Shown here: in pieces, positions 28,401 to 36,077 of the stretch
How positions within the stretch are numbered: position 1 is the stretch's first letter
Layout: every line of letters begins with the position of its first letter
Origin: Thaumasiovibrio subtropicus
GTDB lineage: Bacteria; Pseudomonadota; Gammaproteobacteria; Enterobacterales; Vibrionaceae
Direction: 5' to 3'
Assembly (NCBI RefSeq): GCF_019703835.1
Contig: NZ_AP023054.1
Coordinates: forward strand, 1,550,001-1,614,000
Length of the DNA: 64,000 nt
Notes under the pieces: model-generated
What the model was told of the DNA's origin: nothing
Seen by the model: the letters and a program-made list of their open reading frames with translations, nothing else
Database searches by the model: none
Program-made: the position numbers and the translations under genes

Positions 28401-28460
28401 AAGCGCTTAGAAGGGGCGAAACTCAAGCATCCTGTTCAGGTACTGTTGCGACTCGCATAG
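25419..28460 (+). CDS. ydiJ: YdiJ-type FAD/Fe-S dehydrogenase (D-2-hydroxyglutarate dehydrogenase family)
   Basis: 1013 residues, matching E. coli YdiJ (about 1018). An FAD-binding type 4 domain (about 50-190, with SARGGGTGTNGQS) and an FAD-oxidase C-terminal domain (about 230-540, with MFGHVDAGVLHVRP) precede an iron-sulfur region with CNGNGLCFNYDTSSPMC and CLACKACASQCP, and a C-terminal CCG-type domain (GCCGMAGTFGHE). Such fusions oxidise 2-hydroxy acids and pass electrons to the respiratory chain. Monocistronic, with a terminator right after. Confidence 0.93.
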   Translation: MLPVLPYQATVDEAVLRFLDSLSQTSFSGETDITYASRLSVATDNSVYQQLPQAVIFPKTTDDVIAIGKLAAKYTEVSFSARGGGTGTNGQSLTPGVVVDLSRFMNKILEVNPDQGWVRVQTGVVKDQLNDALRPHGFFFSPDLSTSNRATIGGMINTDASGQGSLKYGKTSDHVLSLQAVLADGSLLETEPLSADALEETQCHGYAKQAMQVSARVCKEKRADIDAKFPPLNRFLTGYDLKNAYLPDEDQFDITRILCGAEGSLGFITEAKLNITPIPTSRTLVNIKYDSFDAALRNAPMMVEANALSVETIDSKVLNLAKQDIVWHTVKDLITDVPGKVLQGINIVEFASQDADENKQAVDALCERLNALIEKEEAGILGFQICDDLAGINKIYGMRKKAVGLLGATEGHAKPIAFAEDTCVPPENLADFIVEFRALLDGYGLHYGMFGHVDAGVLHVRPALDMCDPEQEKLMKTISDQVVALVAKYGGLMWGEHGKGYRSEYGPEFFGERLFDELRRVKAAFDPYNQMNPGKICTPLDSEAELVKVDAIKRGYFDRQIDVEVRDSFSVAMGCNGNGLCFNYDTSSPMCPSMKVTADRRHSPKGRAGLVREWLRQLSEQNVDVLQLEKQVIETSPSVKQLIERLRNTYLEKDYDFSHEVMDAMSGCLACKACASQCPIKVDVPSFRSRFINLYYSRYQRPVKDYLVANIETLLPWMAKVPNVVNAVATNKWSELIVSKTIGYRDTPALSVPTLEKTLESHHASRFDLTWLQALSIEERARYVLIVQDPFTSYYDAEVVSDFVYLAEKLGKKPILVPFKPNGKAQHIKGFLREFAKTAENTSAFLNQLAELNIPMVGVDPALVLCYRDEYNEVLGEERGEFEVQLSHEWLVKVLEERQPYPDREEAPWFLFAHCTEKTKIPNAEKVWGDIFQHFGASMKSVPVGCCGMAGTFGHEANRYEMSKDIYGLSWKPRLEELQHNRAMITGYSCRSQVKRLEGAKLKHPVQVLLRLA

Positions 28461-28477
28461 TGAGCAATGAAAAGAAA

Positions 28478-28503
28478 AAGGGCAGCGTTTGACGCTGCCC
28501 TTT
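28478..28503. terminator. Bidirectional terminator
   Basis: AAGGGCAGCG, TTTGA, CGCTGCCCTT plus T: a perfect 10-bp stem between convergent ydiJ and the phosphoesterase gene. Confidence 0.9.
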
Positions 28504-28535
28504 GTTATTGATGGCGTGTTCCGACCTGAGATACG

Positions 28536-29357
28536 TTAAGCGACACGGTGAGGCTTTATGAATTCAGAGGTGTAATTGTCATCATTGACAATACCGAGTG
28601 CAAGGGTTGAATCGAGCACCTTTTCTGTTTCTGTCCACTGTACTAAGTTAATTTCCCCATTGAGCTGTTCGACAAGGGCAGTACAGTTTTCAACCCAGTC
28701 TCCATCGTTTAGATAAAGTATGCCATCTCGCTCAGCGATTTCTGGGTGGTGAATGTGACCGCAGACGATCGCATCAATGTTGCGCCTTTCCGCGAAGTCA
28801 AAGGAGGCGGTTTTAAAACGTTCAATAGCTTCATTGGCTTTATCAACGCGCTTTTTTAGATAACCAGATAGGGACCAATAGGGGAGACCTGCAGCGCGTC
28901 GACACTTTGCCCACCAGCGATTGAGCAGCAGCAAGAAATCGTAGCCAACGTCACCTATCATAGAGTGCAGTTTGGAATGGCACACATAGCTGTCAAATTC
29001 GTCTCCATGCATCGCCATGATGGTTTTACCCGCGGCGGACTCTTGCACAAAGCGCTGTTTTACTTCAATTCTGCCAAAGTCGAACTTGATGAACTGGCGA
29101 ACGGTTGCATCATGATTGCCCGGCACGTAAACGACACGGGTACCTTGATGAGCCCGTTCAAGGAGAAGGCTAATGATATCATTATGGCTCTCAGGCCAAT
29201 GGTGGCGCTTTTCCAATGCCCAGAGGTCAACGATGTCACCAACCAAGACAATGGTTTCCGCATGATGATGGTGGAGGAAATCCAACAGGAAGTTGGTCTT
29301 ACAGTCACGGTTGCCGAGATGAATATCGGACAACCATAAAGTGCGTACTTTTTTCAT
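28536..29357 (-). CDS. LpxH-like metallophosphoesterase
   Basis: 273 residues from the ATG at 29357 (MKKVRTLWLSDIHLG); the longer frame to 29390 adds an unlikely leader. The calcineurin-like motifs are all present: SDIHLG, VGDIVDLW, PGNHD, MHGDEFD and CGHIHHPEI. The block GDEFDSYVCHSK and the C-terminal LYLNDGDWVENCTALVE are typical of UDP-2,3-diacylglucosamine pyrophosphatase relatives that are distinct from canonical LpxH. A lipid or nucleotide-sugar substrate is likely; the exact one is unknown. Confidence 0.85.
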   Translation of the reverse strand: MKKVRTLWLSDIHLGNRDCKTNFLLDFLHHHHAETIVLVGDIVDLWALEKRHHWPESHNDIISLLLERAHQGTRVVYVPGNHDATVRQFIKFDFGRIEVKQRFVQESAAGKTIMAMHGDEFDSYVCHSKLHSMIGDVGYDFLLLLNRWWAKCRRAAGLPYWSLSGYLKKRVDKANEAIERFKTASFDFAERRNIDAIVCGHIHHPEIAERDGILYLNDGDWVENCTALVEQLNGEINLVQWTETEKVLDSTLALGIVNDDNYTSEFIKPHRVA

Positions 29358-29448
29358 AAGCCACGTGATTGAAGTGAGTTTATACCACACTAAAAGGGCT
29401 TTATGACGTTGGCTTGTCGCTAAAGTGAAGGGATTGTGTCAATTGTTA

Positions 29449-29955
29449 CTAGCGTCTCAGCAAGAGTGTGTCTTCAATTTCTCTGAATCTATCACACTGG
29501 CTAATCAGGCTGGTGGCGGTTAAATTGGGCACACCATAAACTTCAACCTCAATACTGTGCTCATCTTGCAGGTGTTCGATCAATAAAGAGAAATCGCCGT
29601 CTCCGGACAATAAGATGATCTTATCGACATCTTTTGCGCACTGTATCGCGTCAATCGTGATTCCCACATCCCAATCGCCTTTCGCAGAGCCATCTGAGCG
29701 TTGAATAAAGGGTTTGAGTTTTACTTCAAAGCCTATTCCGCGAAGAATGTTTTGGAATTGACGCTGCTTTTCATCACCTTTATGGATCGCATAAGCGTAT
29801 GCATAAGTAATGTCATACTGTGAAGCAGCTTCAGCCCAAAATGCGTTGTAATCAAAATTGGCTCGATATTGTTCTCTCGTCGTGTAATAGATGTTTTGAA
29901 CATCGACGAGAATAGCGGCTCGAGGCCGTGATTGGTTAGTTTTAGGATGGGACAC
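29449..29955 (-). CDS. NYN (LabA/DUF88) domain protein, putative RNase
   Basis: 168 residues, GTG start with AAGAG upstream. The PIN-like fold's acidic metal ligands are visible in ILVDVQNIYY, KGDWDVGITIDA and ILLSGDGDFSLLI. NYN proteins are predicted, and in some cases shown, to cut RNA. It is transcribed alone, on the same strand as the phosphoesterase 91 nt downstream. The target is unknown. Confidence 0.88.
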   Translation of the reverse strand: MSHPKTNQSRPRAAILVDVQNIYYTTREQYRANFDYNAFWAEAASQYDITYAYAYAIHKGDEKQRQFQNILRGIGFEVKLKPFIQRSDGSAKGDWDVGITIDAIQCAKDVDKIILLSGDGDFSLLIEHLQDEHSIEVEVYGVPNLTATSLISQCDRFREIEDTLLLRR

Positions 29956-30290
29956 GTGAACTCTTCAGGCGGATGGTTAATCCAACAATAGTAGACAAAA
30001 AAAGGACTTACGAAAAGCGATATACTGAGTCTAGGTGGTTTTGAGTTCGCAAACTTGCGATTTGTTTAGTTTCAGTATGTTGGATTTCGGTTTCCATGTT
30101 AGTGATCTAAAAAAAAGGGTATAAAGGAAAAAGGGGCTGAAAAGAATTTGTGAAACGCTTTTGCGACTTGCAAGGTTCAAATGAACAAGTGACGTGTAAG
30201 ACGAGATTCGCTCAGTTTGAACAAACGTTACTGGTACTGGCTTATGGTGATATGTCATCAAAAGTGAGTGTTTAATAATGGAGGAGTAAG
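29956..30290. other. Intergenic region upstream of the small membrane protein
   Basis: 335 bp. No supportable gene. Contains a perfect 14-nt palindrome TCGCAA-AC-TTGCGA at 30047-30060, possibly an operator. Promoters for the divergent NYN gene and for the small membrane protein/hydrolase pair must lie here. Confidence 0.4.
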
Positions 30291-30446
30291 ATGTTAAAAG
30301 CAGTTGTGATTATCCTGCTATTGATGCTCAGCTATTACGGCACAAAGCGGTTAAGTGGCACTCAGCAAAAAAAGGTGTTCGTCTCTGTGTTAGGTTTGAT
30401 GCTGTTAGGCGTCGGTGTGCTGGTGGTTTCTGAGTTGATTCGTTGA
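30291..30446 (+). CDS. 51-residue two-helix membrane protein
   Basis: A short frame with a very strong RBS (GGAGGAGTAAG then ATG). The product has two hydrophobic segments (LKAVVIILLLMLSYYG and VFVSVLGLMLLGVGVLVVSEL) joined by a polar basic turn (TKRLSGTQQKK). It ends 14 nt before the hydrolase gene, so the two are probably one operon. No family recognised. The hairpin topology suggests an inner-membrane small protein. Confidence 0.75.
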   Translation: MLKAVVIILLLMLSYYGTKRLSGTQQKKVFVSVLGLMLLGVGVLVVSELIR

Positions 30447-30460
30447 TCTAAAGGTGAGAT

Positions 30461-31096
30461 ATGAAGGTTGTTGTTATTCATGGTCTCTACATGAATGGCT
30501 TAGTGATGATGCCGCTGTGTAACCGGATCAAGCAAGCAGGCTTTGAGGTGCTTAACCTTTCGTACAATACGATTGAACCGGACACGGATGCGATGTTTGC
30601 TGAGATCCGCGAGTTTGCTGGCGATACGCCAACGGTCTTAGTGGGTCACTCCATGGGTGGTGTTATGTCGCGCCAATATTTGGAAGCGACCGAAGATGAA
30701 AACATCCTTGCTGTTGTGACTTTAGGTACGCCGCATCAAGGGGCAAAAATTGCAAAATATATCCACAACATTGGATTGAGAAACGTGATGTTGCGTGGAA
30801 GTGCACCTTACTTGATGCCGCGCAAAGTAAAATGGCATCATAAAGCGAGGCTCTATAGTCTAGCAGGAAGGCTGCCATTTGGTGTGTTGCCCATTATTCT
30901 CCAAGGTACTGAACGTGCGTCTGACGGGACTGTGCTATTGGATGAAACAAAAATAGATGGGATGTGGGAGCATAAAGTCGTCGCCCAAAATCACGAGAGT
31001 ATGCTGGTATCAAAAGAAGTGGCTGATTGGGTGATTGACGTTCTCTTTCGAGAGTCAAACATGTCGCCTTTGCCTAATCCTGAAATGTCAATGTAA
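30461..31096 (+). CDS. Alpha/beta hydrolase (lipase-like)
   Basis: 211 residues. The N-terminal strand and oxyanion loop VVVIHGLYMNG are followed by the nucleophile elbow GHSMGG (Ser near residue 68), GTPHQGA after the next strand, a likely acid in the ASDGTVLLDE region, and the catalytic His near QNHESML. This arrangement (GTPHxG) resembles PGAP1-like/triacylglycerol lipases. No signal peptide, so it is cytoplasmic. The substrate is unknown. Confidence 0.87.
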   Translation: MKVVVIHGLYMNGLVMMPLCNRIKQAGFEVLNLSYNTIEPDTDAMFAEIREFAGDTPTVLVGHSMGGVMSRQYLEATEDENILAVVTLGTPHQGAKIAKYIHNIGLRNVMLRGSAPYLMPRKVKWHHKARLYSLAGRLPFGVLPIILQGTERASDGTVLLDETKIDGMWEHKVVAQNHESMLVSKEVADWVIDVLFRESNMSPLPNPEMSM

Positions 31097-31125
31097 AAAA
31101 AGGGAAGTGCGAACTTCCCTTTTCC
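31095..31125. terminator. Bidirectional terminator
   Basis: A run, AGGGAAGT, GCGA, ACTTCCCT, T run. A perfect 8-bp stem between the convergent hydrolase and norM genes. Confidence 0.9.
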
Positions 31126-31132
31126 TTTCCCG

Positions 31133-32503
31133 TTACTTTTGCGCCAAAGTTGCAAAGAATGCTTTGTCGCGATGCTGCAACCAAAGAAGCCTTTGCCCCA
31201 AAAGTATCGCTGCGACGGTGAGACCGATTATCGTACCTACCCAGAACCCATAGACGCCCATTCTTTCGACGAGTAAATCAGTTCGGCCAAGTATGTAACC
31301 AAGAGGCAAACCAACGCCCCAGTAAGCGAAAAGAGTGCGCAAGAAAATCGCGTTCATATCTTTATAGCCTCGCAGTGCACCAGCAGCAATGACCTGAATC
31401 GCATCGCTGAACTGATAGATAGCGGCCATGATCATCAGTTGCCCAGCGAGCAGCACCACTTCGGCGTTGTCACTGTAGATTAATGCGATGGACTCACGAA
31501 ATGTAATACTGAAAAATGCCGTGACAATACTGATTGCAACACCGATGGCAATCGCAGCGAAGGAAGCAACTTTTGCCCCTTGTAAACGCTCTTCACCCAC
31601 TTGATGGCCTACACGAATGCTCACTGCCATACCAATGCTTAATGGAATCATAAAGATCAATGATGAGAAGTTCATGGCAACTTGGTGAGCCGCGACGACG
31701 ATCGCACCCAAAGGTGCAAGAAAAATCGCAATACAAGCAAACAGCGTTACTTCGAAAAAGAGCGATAGCGCGACAGGGAGCCCGAGCAAAAACTGGCGTT
31801 TTATCGTGTTGTATTGCGGCTTCTGCCAACAAGAAAAGGGCTTTAATTTACTTAGCTGCGGATTGAAGTGGATAAAAAAGAAAAGGGCGACGGTCATTAA
31901 CCAATAGACAATAACGGTCGCAACAGCACAGCCTACTGCGCCTAGCTGAGGCGCACCAAACTCACCATAAACAAAGATCCAGTTGAGTGGGATGTTAGCA
32001 AGTAGACCTAAAAAACCGATATACATGGCGGGCGCTGTGAATGAGCGTCCCTCACAATAGCCCCGCAAAACAGTGAAGAGATAAACGCCAGGTAGAGCCC
32101 AAACAACCGTGTCAAGATAGCCGAGTGTCTTATCGCGCAACACGGTTTCAATATCCATTAAATCGACAATAACGACAGCGTTTCCGAGTAACAACATCAG
32201 TGGAATGCAGAGTAGGAGTGAAAGAAAAACACCTTGCTGAACCTGAAACGGTATCTTTTGTTGTTTTCCTGCGCCGTTAAGCTGCGCAATGATAGGTGTT
32301 AATGCCATGAGTACACCTAACCCAAATAGTAAAGTAGGAAGCCAGATGCTTGTGGCAACGGCGACCGCAGCCATGTCTGTTGCACTGACACCGCCAGCCA
32401 TGACCGTATCAACGAATCCCATTGATGTCTGCGCAACTTGTGCGATGAAGAGAGGTGCGGAGAGTTTGAGAATTTTTTTTGACTCAATGATGTAGTTTTG
32501 CAA
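31133..32503 (-). CDS. norM: MATE-family Na+-coupled multidrug efflux protein NorM
   Basis: 456 residues from a TTG at 32503 with AGGAT just upstream; this gives the NorM length and N-terminus (LQNYIIESKKILKLSAP). The longer ATG frame (32551) adds a leader lacking an RBS. Twelve membrane helices are predicted; conserved MATE blocks include QTSMGFVDTVMAGGVSATDMAAVA and, later, GHQVGEERLQGAK. It exports fluoroquinolones, dyes and similar cations. Divergence from riboflavin synthase is the common arrangement in this group. Confidence 0.93.
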   Translation of the reverse strand: MQNYIIESKKILKLSAPLFIAQVAQTSMGFVDTVMAGGVSATDMAAVAVATSIWLPTLLFGLGVLMALTPIIAQLNGAGKQQKIPFQVQQGVFLSLLLCIPLMLLLGNAVVIVDLMDIETVLRDKTLGYLDTVVWALPGVYLFTVLRGYCEGRSFTAPAMYIGFLGLLANIPLNWIFVYGEFGAPQLGAVGCAVATVIVYWLMTVALFFFIHFNPQLSKLKPFSCWQKPQYNTIKRQFLLGLPVALSLFFEVTLFACIAIFLAPLGAIVVAAHQVAMNFSSLIFMIPLSIGMAVSIRVGHQVGEERLQGAKVASFAAIAIGVAISIVTAFFSITFRESIALIYSDNAEVVLLAGQLMIMAAIYQFSDAIQVIAAGALRGYKDMNAIFLRTLFAYWGVGLPLGYILGRTDLLVERMGVYGFWVGTIIGLTVAAILLGQRLLWLQHRDKAFFATLAQK

Positions 32504-32693
32504 AGTGTATCCTGTTAATGACTTGTCGAACGGCGAGGGTGGCTTGAGCACAAGTGTACTGTGAGTTTGTCCGTGATGACATGAGCAATTTGTTAATAAG
32601 ATGGTGTTGCAAGTCGCGGATTTGCAACACCGCTTGAAATTGCTGTTTAGGCGAGCGATTATCTGTTTCAGTTAATGCTCAAGGAGTTACTGG

Positions 32694-33305
32694 ATGTTTA
32701 CTGGTATTGTTCACAGCGCTGTGCCTATTGCAGCGATTGAAGAGAAAGCTGACTTTCGTCGTCATGCTTTCGACTTTAGTGATGAGTTATTGGAAGGGCT
32801 CGTGTTAGGTGCATCTGTCGCCAACAATGGATGCTGTTTGACCGTTGCCGAGATTTCTGGAAGTAGAGTAAGTTTCGACCTCATTGATGAAACGCTTGAA
32901 AAAACGAACTTGGACGCGGTCACTGTGGGTAGCGCCATTAATATTGAACGAGCCGCAAAGTTCGGCGATGAGATTGGTGGCCATTTGATGTCCGGCCATA
33001 TTATTGATGTGGCAACAGTGGTTTCCGTCGTGCCTTCTGAGAACAATCTTGAAGTCGTTTTGCGTGTTGCACCTTGTTGGGCAAAATATATATTGCCGAA
33101 AGGGTTTGTTGGCGTAAATGGAATCAGTTTAACTGTCGGGCGTGTTGAAGAGAATCAGTTTAGCTTGCACATTATTCCAGAGACCATCGCGCGTACCAAT
33201 ATTGGTGAGTGGCAAGTAGGGGATAAGATTAATTTGGAAATTGATCCTCAGACGCAAGCCGTAGTCGACACGGTTGAGCGCGTTATGGATGCAAGAAGCG
33301 TCTAA
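32694..33305 (+). CDS. ribE: Riboflavin synthase (alpha subunit)
   Basis: 203 residues. Begins with the diagnostic MFTGIV and consists of two lumazine-binding barrels (each about 95 residues; second starts near SGHIIDVATVV). It dismutates two 6,7-dimethyl-8-ribityllumazine into riboflavin. Called ribC in E. coli nomenclature. It is alone here, not in a rib operon, and I see no RFN riboswitch in the short upstream gap. Confidence 0.95.
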   Translation: MFTGIVHSAVPIAAIEEKADFRRHAFDFSDELLEGLVLGASVANNGCCLTVAEISGSRVSFDLIDETLEKTNLDAVTVGSAINIERAAKFGDEIGGHLMSGHIIDVATVVSVVPSENNLEVVLRVAPCWAKYILPKGFVGVNGISLTVGRVEENQFSLHIIPETIARTNIGEWQVGDKINLEIDPQTQAVVDTVERVMDARSV

Positions 33306-33353
33306 CCGCAGCCCATTGAGTCTATTGGTTCACCGTCGTTTAGAGCTAACAGA

Positions 33354-33383
33354 AAAGCCAGTGCGAAATTGCGCTGGCTTTTT
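33354..33383 (+). terminator. Terminator after ribE
   Basis: AGCCAGTGCG, AAAT, TGCGCTGGCT and five T. A 10-bp stem with two wobble pairs. Confidence 0.8.
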
Positions 33384-33414
33384 AATCGGTAGTTTGAGTA
33401 TAAGTGGTTGAGGG

Positions 33415-33618
33415 TTAGAAAATTTGCTCGTCGTCAGCATCCACAAAAAGCTGGATACTTCTCTGAGCCTCATTCACGGTTAGATGTAAATGGATGGCGT
33501 TGCAGCAGGAAGGGCAATCGTCATAAAAATCCTGACTACCTGCACTCGCGTCTAACGTCATGCGAATGCTATATCCACAATGTGGGCACGTAACACTCTG
33601 ATCTTTAAAGTTATTCAC
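33415..33618 (-). CDS. CPXCG-motif cysteine-rich protein
   Basis: 67 residues from a GTG at 33618, placed 5 nt after AAGGAG; an earlier GTG at 33624 overlaps the RBS and is unlikely. Two cysteine pairs (CPHCG and CPSCC) form a rubredoxin-like zinc ribbon. The family is widespread and uncharacterised. Convergent with ribE. Confidence 0.88.
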   Translation of the reverse strand: MNNFKDQSVTCPHCGYSIRMTLDASAGSQDFYDDCPSCCNAIHLHLTVNEAQRSIQLFVDADDEQIF

Positions 33619-33952
33619 AACCACTCCTTAGTTTGCACTTTTATCAATATGAATAACGGGCTTACTTTCATATTAGTGGCTGGCGCTGTTTTGTGTCTGA
33701 AAATAACTCCATTTTCTGCCTGTTTTCTCAAAAAAGATTGTCTCATGTAGTGCGGGTCACGATTGTGTTCAGTTGATGAAACAAAGTGGGTTATTTTTGC
33801 CTTTTTTATTATGTACGGAATGGTTATAAAATGTACATATTATGTGTTTTGTCACTTTCTATTGTAGAGGTGCCTTTTCTTAATGTCTTTAACGACTGGC
33901 ATAATGCTTATAGGGGATGGTTGGGAGCGGATTATTTTTCTTTACGAGTTAA

Positions 33953-34050
33953 GTATACTCAAACCACCTCAAGATGCTTGTTCAGCGAGAGTTTCTAGGC
34001 TTGTCAACAAGACACTGTTTTGAAGATCTAGTGGACTAAATCAAAAACAA
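33953..34050 (+). repeat. Left half-copy of the palindromic intergenic repeat
   Basis: About 98 bp match the left part of the 535-803 element in the same orientation, including TATACTCAA-CCACCTCAAGA, TTCAGCGAGAGTTTCTAGG and GAAGATCTAGTGGACTA. The right half is absent. It occupies part of the 557-bp gap 33619-34175, which otherwise contains no gene I can support. Confidence 0.8.
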
Positions 34051-34132
34051 TATATTTAATTAATAACTGAATGTGGAAGGCAACTGGTGAGTCGAATGTG
34101 ACCGAATGCATCCGATGGGGCACTTTTATGTT

Positions 34133-34150
34133 AAGCCTCTCAAGAGGCTT
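34133..34150 (-). terminator. Hairpin after the fructosamine-kinase-family gene
   Basis: AAGCCTC, TCAA, GAGGCTT: a 7-8 bp stem 25 nt after the stop, with weak T content downstream on the minus strand. Confidence 0.55.
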
Positions 34151-34175
34151 GCCCAGTGCTCCGCTAGGTTTGCTA

Positions 34176-35039
34176 TCAAGTGAGAGTGTATTTGGCAAAG
34201 GTGCGTTGAACTTGCCCTAGGTACTCTTCCCCAAATAGGTTGAGGTGATTGAGTAAGTGGTAAAGATTGTAGAGATCTCGTCGTTCCTCGTAATCTTTAT
34301 CGAGCGGCCATACGCTGTTATAGCCGTTTAAAAATGCTTCTGGAAATCCGCTGAATAATTCTGTCATGGCGATATCGCATTCTCTATCGCCCCAATATGA
34401 AGCGGGATCAAAAATGACGGGACCATCGACAGATAATGCGCAGTTTCCAATCCACAAATCACCGTGTAGAAGAGAAGGCTTCGGTTGATGATGGCATAGT
34501 CTTTGATGGACGTTTTCGGTGATCATGTTGATGTCACCGAAGTCGTAGCCTTTTTCTTTAGCAAGTTGTAATTGCCAACCAATACGCTGCTCTGAGAAGA
34601 AGCGGCACCATTTACGTTGCCAGCTGTTAGGTTGAATCGTCGTACCTATATAGTTATCACTATCAAAGCCAAAATCGGCTTGGTCACCCCATTGATGCAT
34701 GTGTGCTAACTGTTGTCCAAGATAGAATGCGCTTTCTGGCTCTAACGAACGCATTGGGAGATAATCCAGAACGATGAAGGCACATTCTTTACACGTCCCC
34801 ACGTGGATAACATTCGGTGTGATGATTGAGTGGGTTTGTTTGATCTGCTTTAATGCTTCGGCTTCTGCTTCGAAATGAGAGAGGTGCGCTTTAACATTGA
34901 GTTTGACAAAATAGCGAGCTGTTGCCCCATCGCCTACGCAATAGCAATCATTTAGTTCGCCACTGAGTGTTTCTTTCTCTTTGATAGAAAAAGGAAAACC
35001 CGTTACGTCGCTGATCTGTTGAGCTACGGCTTGCCACAT
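34176..35039 (-). CDS. Fructosamine kinase family protein (YniA-like)
   Basis: 287 residues, like E. coli YniA (286). The kinase fold is shown by FVKLN (ATP-binding Lys), the catalytic loop LLHGDLWIGN, and the metal-binding DPASYWGDRECDIAM. Such enzymes phosphorylate ketosamines as protein-deglycation repair, or small sugars. yniA lies near thrS in E. coli as well, which supports the call. Confidence 0.9.
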   Translation of the reverse strand: MWQAVAQQISDVTGFPFSIKEKETLSGELNDCYCVGDGATARYFVKLNVKAHLSHFEAEAEALKQIKQTHSIITPNVIHVGTCKECAFIVLDYLPMRSLEPESAFYLGQQLAHMHQWGDQADFGFDSDNYIGTTIQPNSWQRKWCRFFSEQRIGWQLQLAKEKGYDFGDINMITENVHQRLCHHQPKPSLLHGDLWIGNCALSVDGPVIFDPASYWGDRECDIAMTELFSGFPEAFLNGYNSVWPLDKDYEERRDLYNLYHLLNHLNLFGEEYLGQVQRTFAKYTLT

Positions 35040-35332
35040 ATGTACACCCCTCAGGAAGTCAAAGGACTTGCTTATATAGTAGTCTATTTCAATTATTCTA
35101 GACTGTGCAGTTGCCCACGTTTCAAGTGAAATATACAGCTGTATTAGAGTTGGGATCCATTTTGATCAATTAAGATCTCAATAATTGATTATTTGGAATA
35201 AATGAGAATCATTGACTAGATTGATAAGAATACCAATAAACAAACATTATTTGCCTTGATAAATTTCATATAAGCATTAATATCAAATACGAATTAAATG
35301 GATTTGAAAGAAACAAAGATTAGGTGAGTAGA

Positions 35333-35533
35333 GTGCAACAATATCGTCCTGACATGCCCCTGATGGAAGCCGTCGCTTACTTTGATGACCACATCAAATG
35401 GATGGGATGGCGTTCTAGCCAGTCGAAGCAGTTTAATCCTAGTTCAATGCGTCGACTAAAAGACTCGGTGATGAGTAACCCTTTCCTTTCAGACGAAGAA
35501 AAGTCTTACTGTTTGGTGAGTCTTCTTCAGTAA
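35333..35533 (+). CDS. Small conserved-looking hypothetical protein
   Basis: 66 residues from a GTG at 35333, with AGGTGAG 4 nt upstream; a GTG at 35324 in the same frame overlaps that RBS. The product is soluble, with tryptophans (HIKWMGWRSSQS) and a helical end (SDEEKSYCLVSLL). I do not recognise the family. The gap 35040-35332 upstream is AT-rich and empty. Confidence 0.5.
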   Translation: MQQYRPDMPLMEAVAYFDDHIKWMGWRSSQSKQFNPSSMRRLKDSVMSNPFLSDEEKSYCLVSLLQ

Positions 35534-36077
35534 GTGAAATGGCCTTTATTTTTTCTCCTCGCCTGATTGTGATTTTGTTGGGTGCAGAGACTGTTCTGCT
35601 TTAGAAAAACTTCCCGTGCGAATCTGTAAGAGTTAGCTTGTGGTTCTCATTCGTCAAATATCGTTTGTTTGACGTGAGTGATTGCTTCTCTATACCAACC
35701 AACTCCCCGAGCTTTTCAGGCTGTTTAAGTTGTGGCTATTAACCAGTGTTGGCACTGTCATGACCATCTTCCTTAGGTAACTTGGCTATATCGCCCTTCT
35801 TAATTAGTGGCGTTGGATTGAGCAATTTATCGTGCTTCTGGAATGGTCCTTTCGATAGCATGACCGCAACCAGAGAATATCTTAAGAAAAAGGGGATTTT
35901 CGGGTTTAATTTTTTTGTGAGTTAGGTAACATTGATCCCCTTGCTTGGTGATGCAAATTTGATTTGTGCCAAGTTTTCCATCAAGCAAATCAGTATGAAA
36001 GGACTCTTCTGTAAGCCTTTCAAAACAATTAATTATATGTGCTACTTGGTATGTGGCACCACTGTAAGGATATTTAC
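35534..36077. other. Intergenic region upstream of thrS
   Basis: 544 bp with no supportable gene. It should contain the thrS promoter and, if conserved, the ThrS-binding operator leader known from E. coli, but I could not identify the tRNA-like stems by eye. Confidence 0.35.

Noticed and set aside
33786-33998. 70-codon plus-strand frame
   Set aside because: Runs into the repeat half-copy at 33953 and has no RBS or domain.
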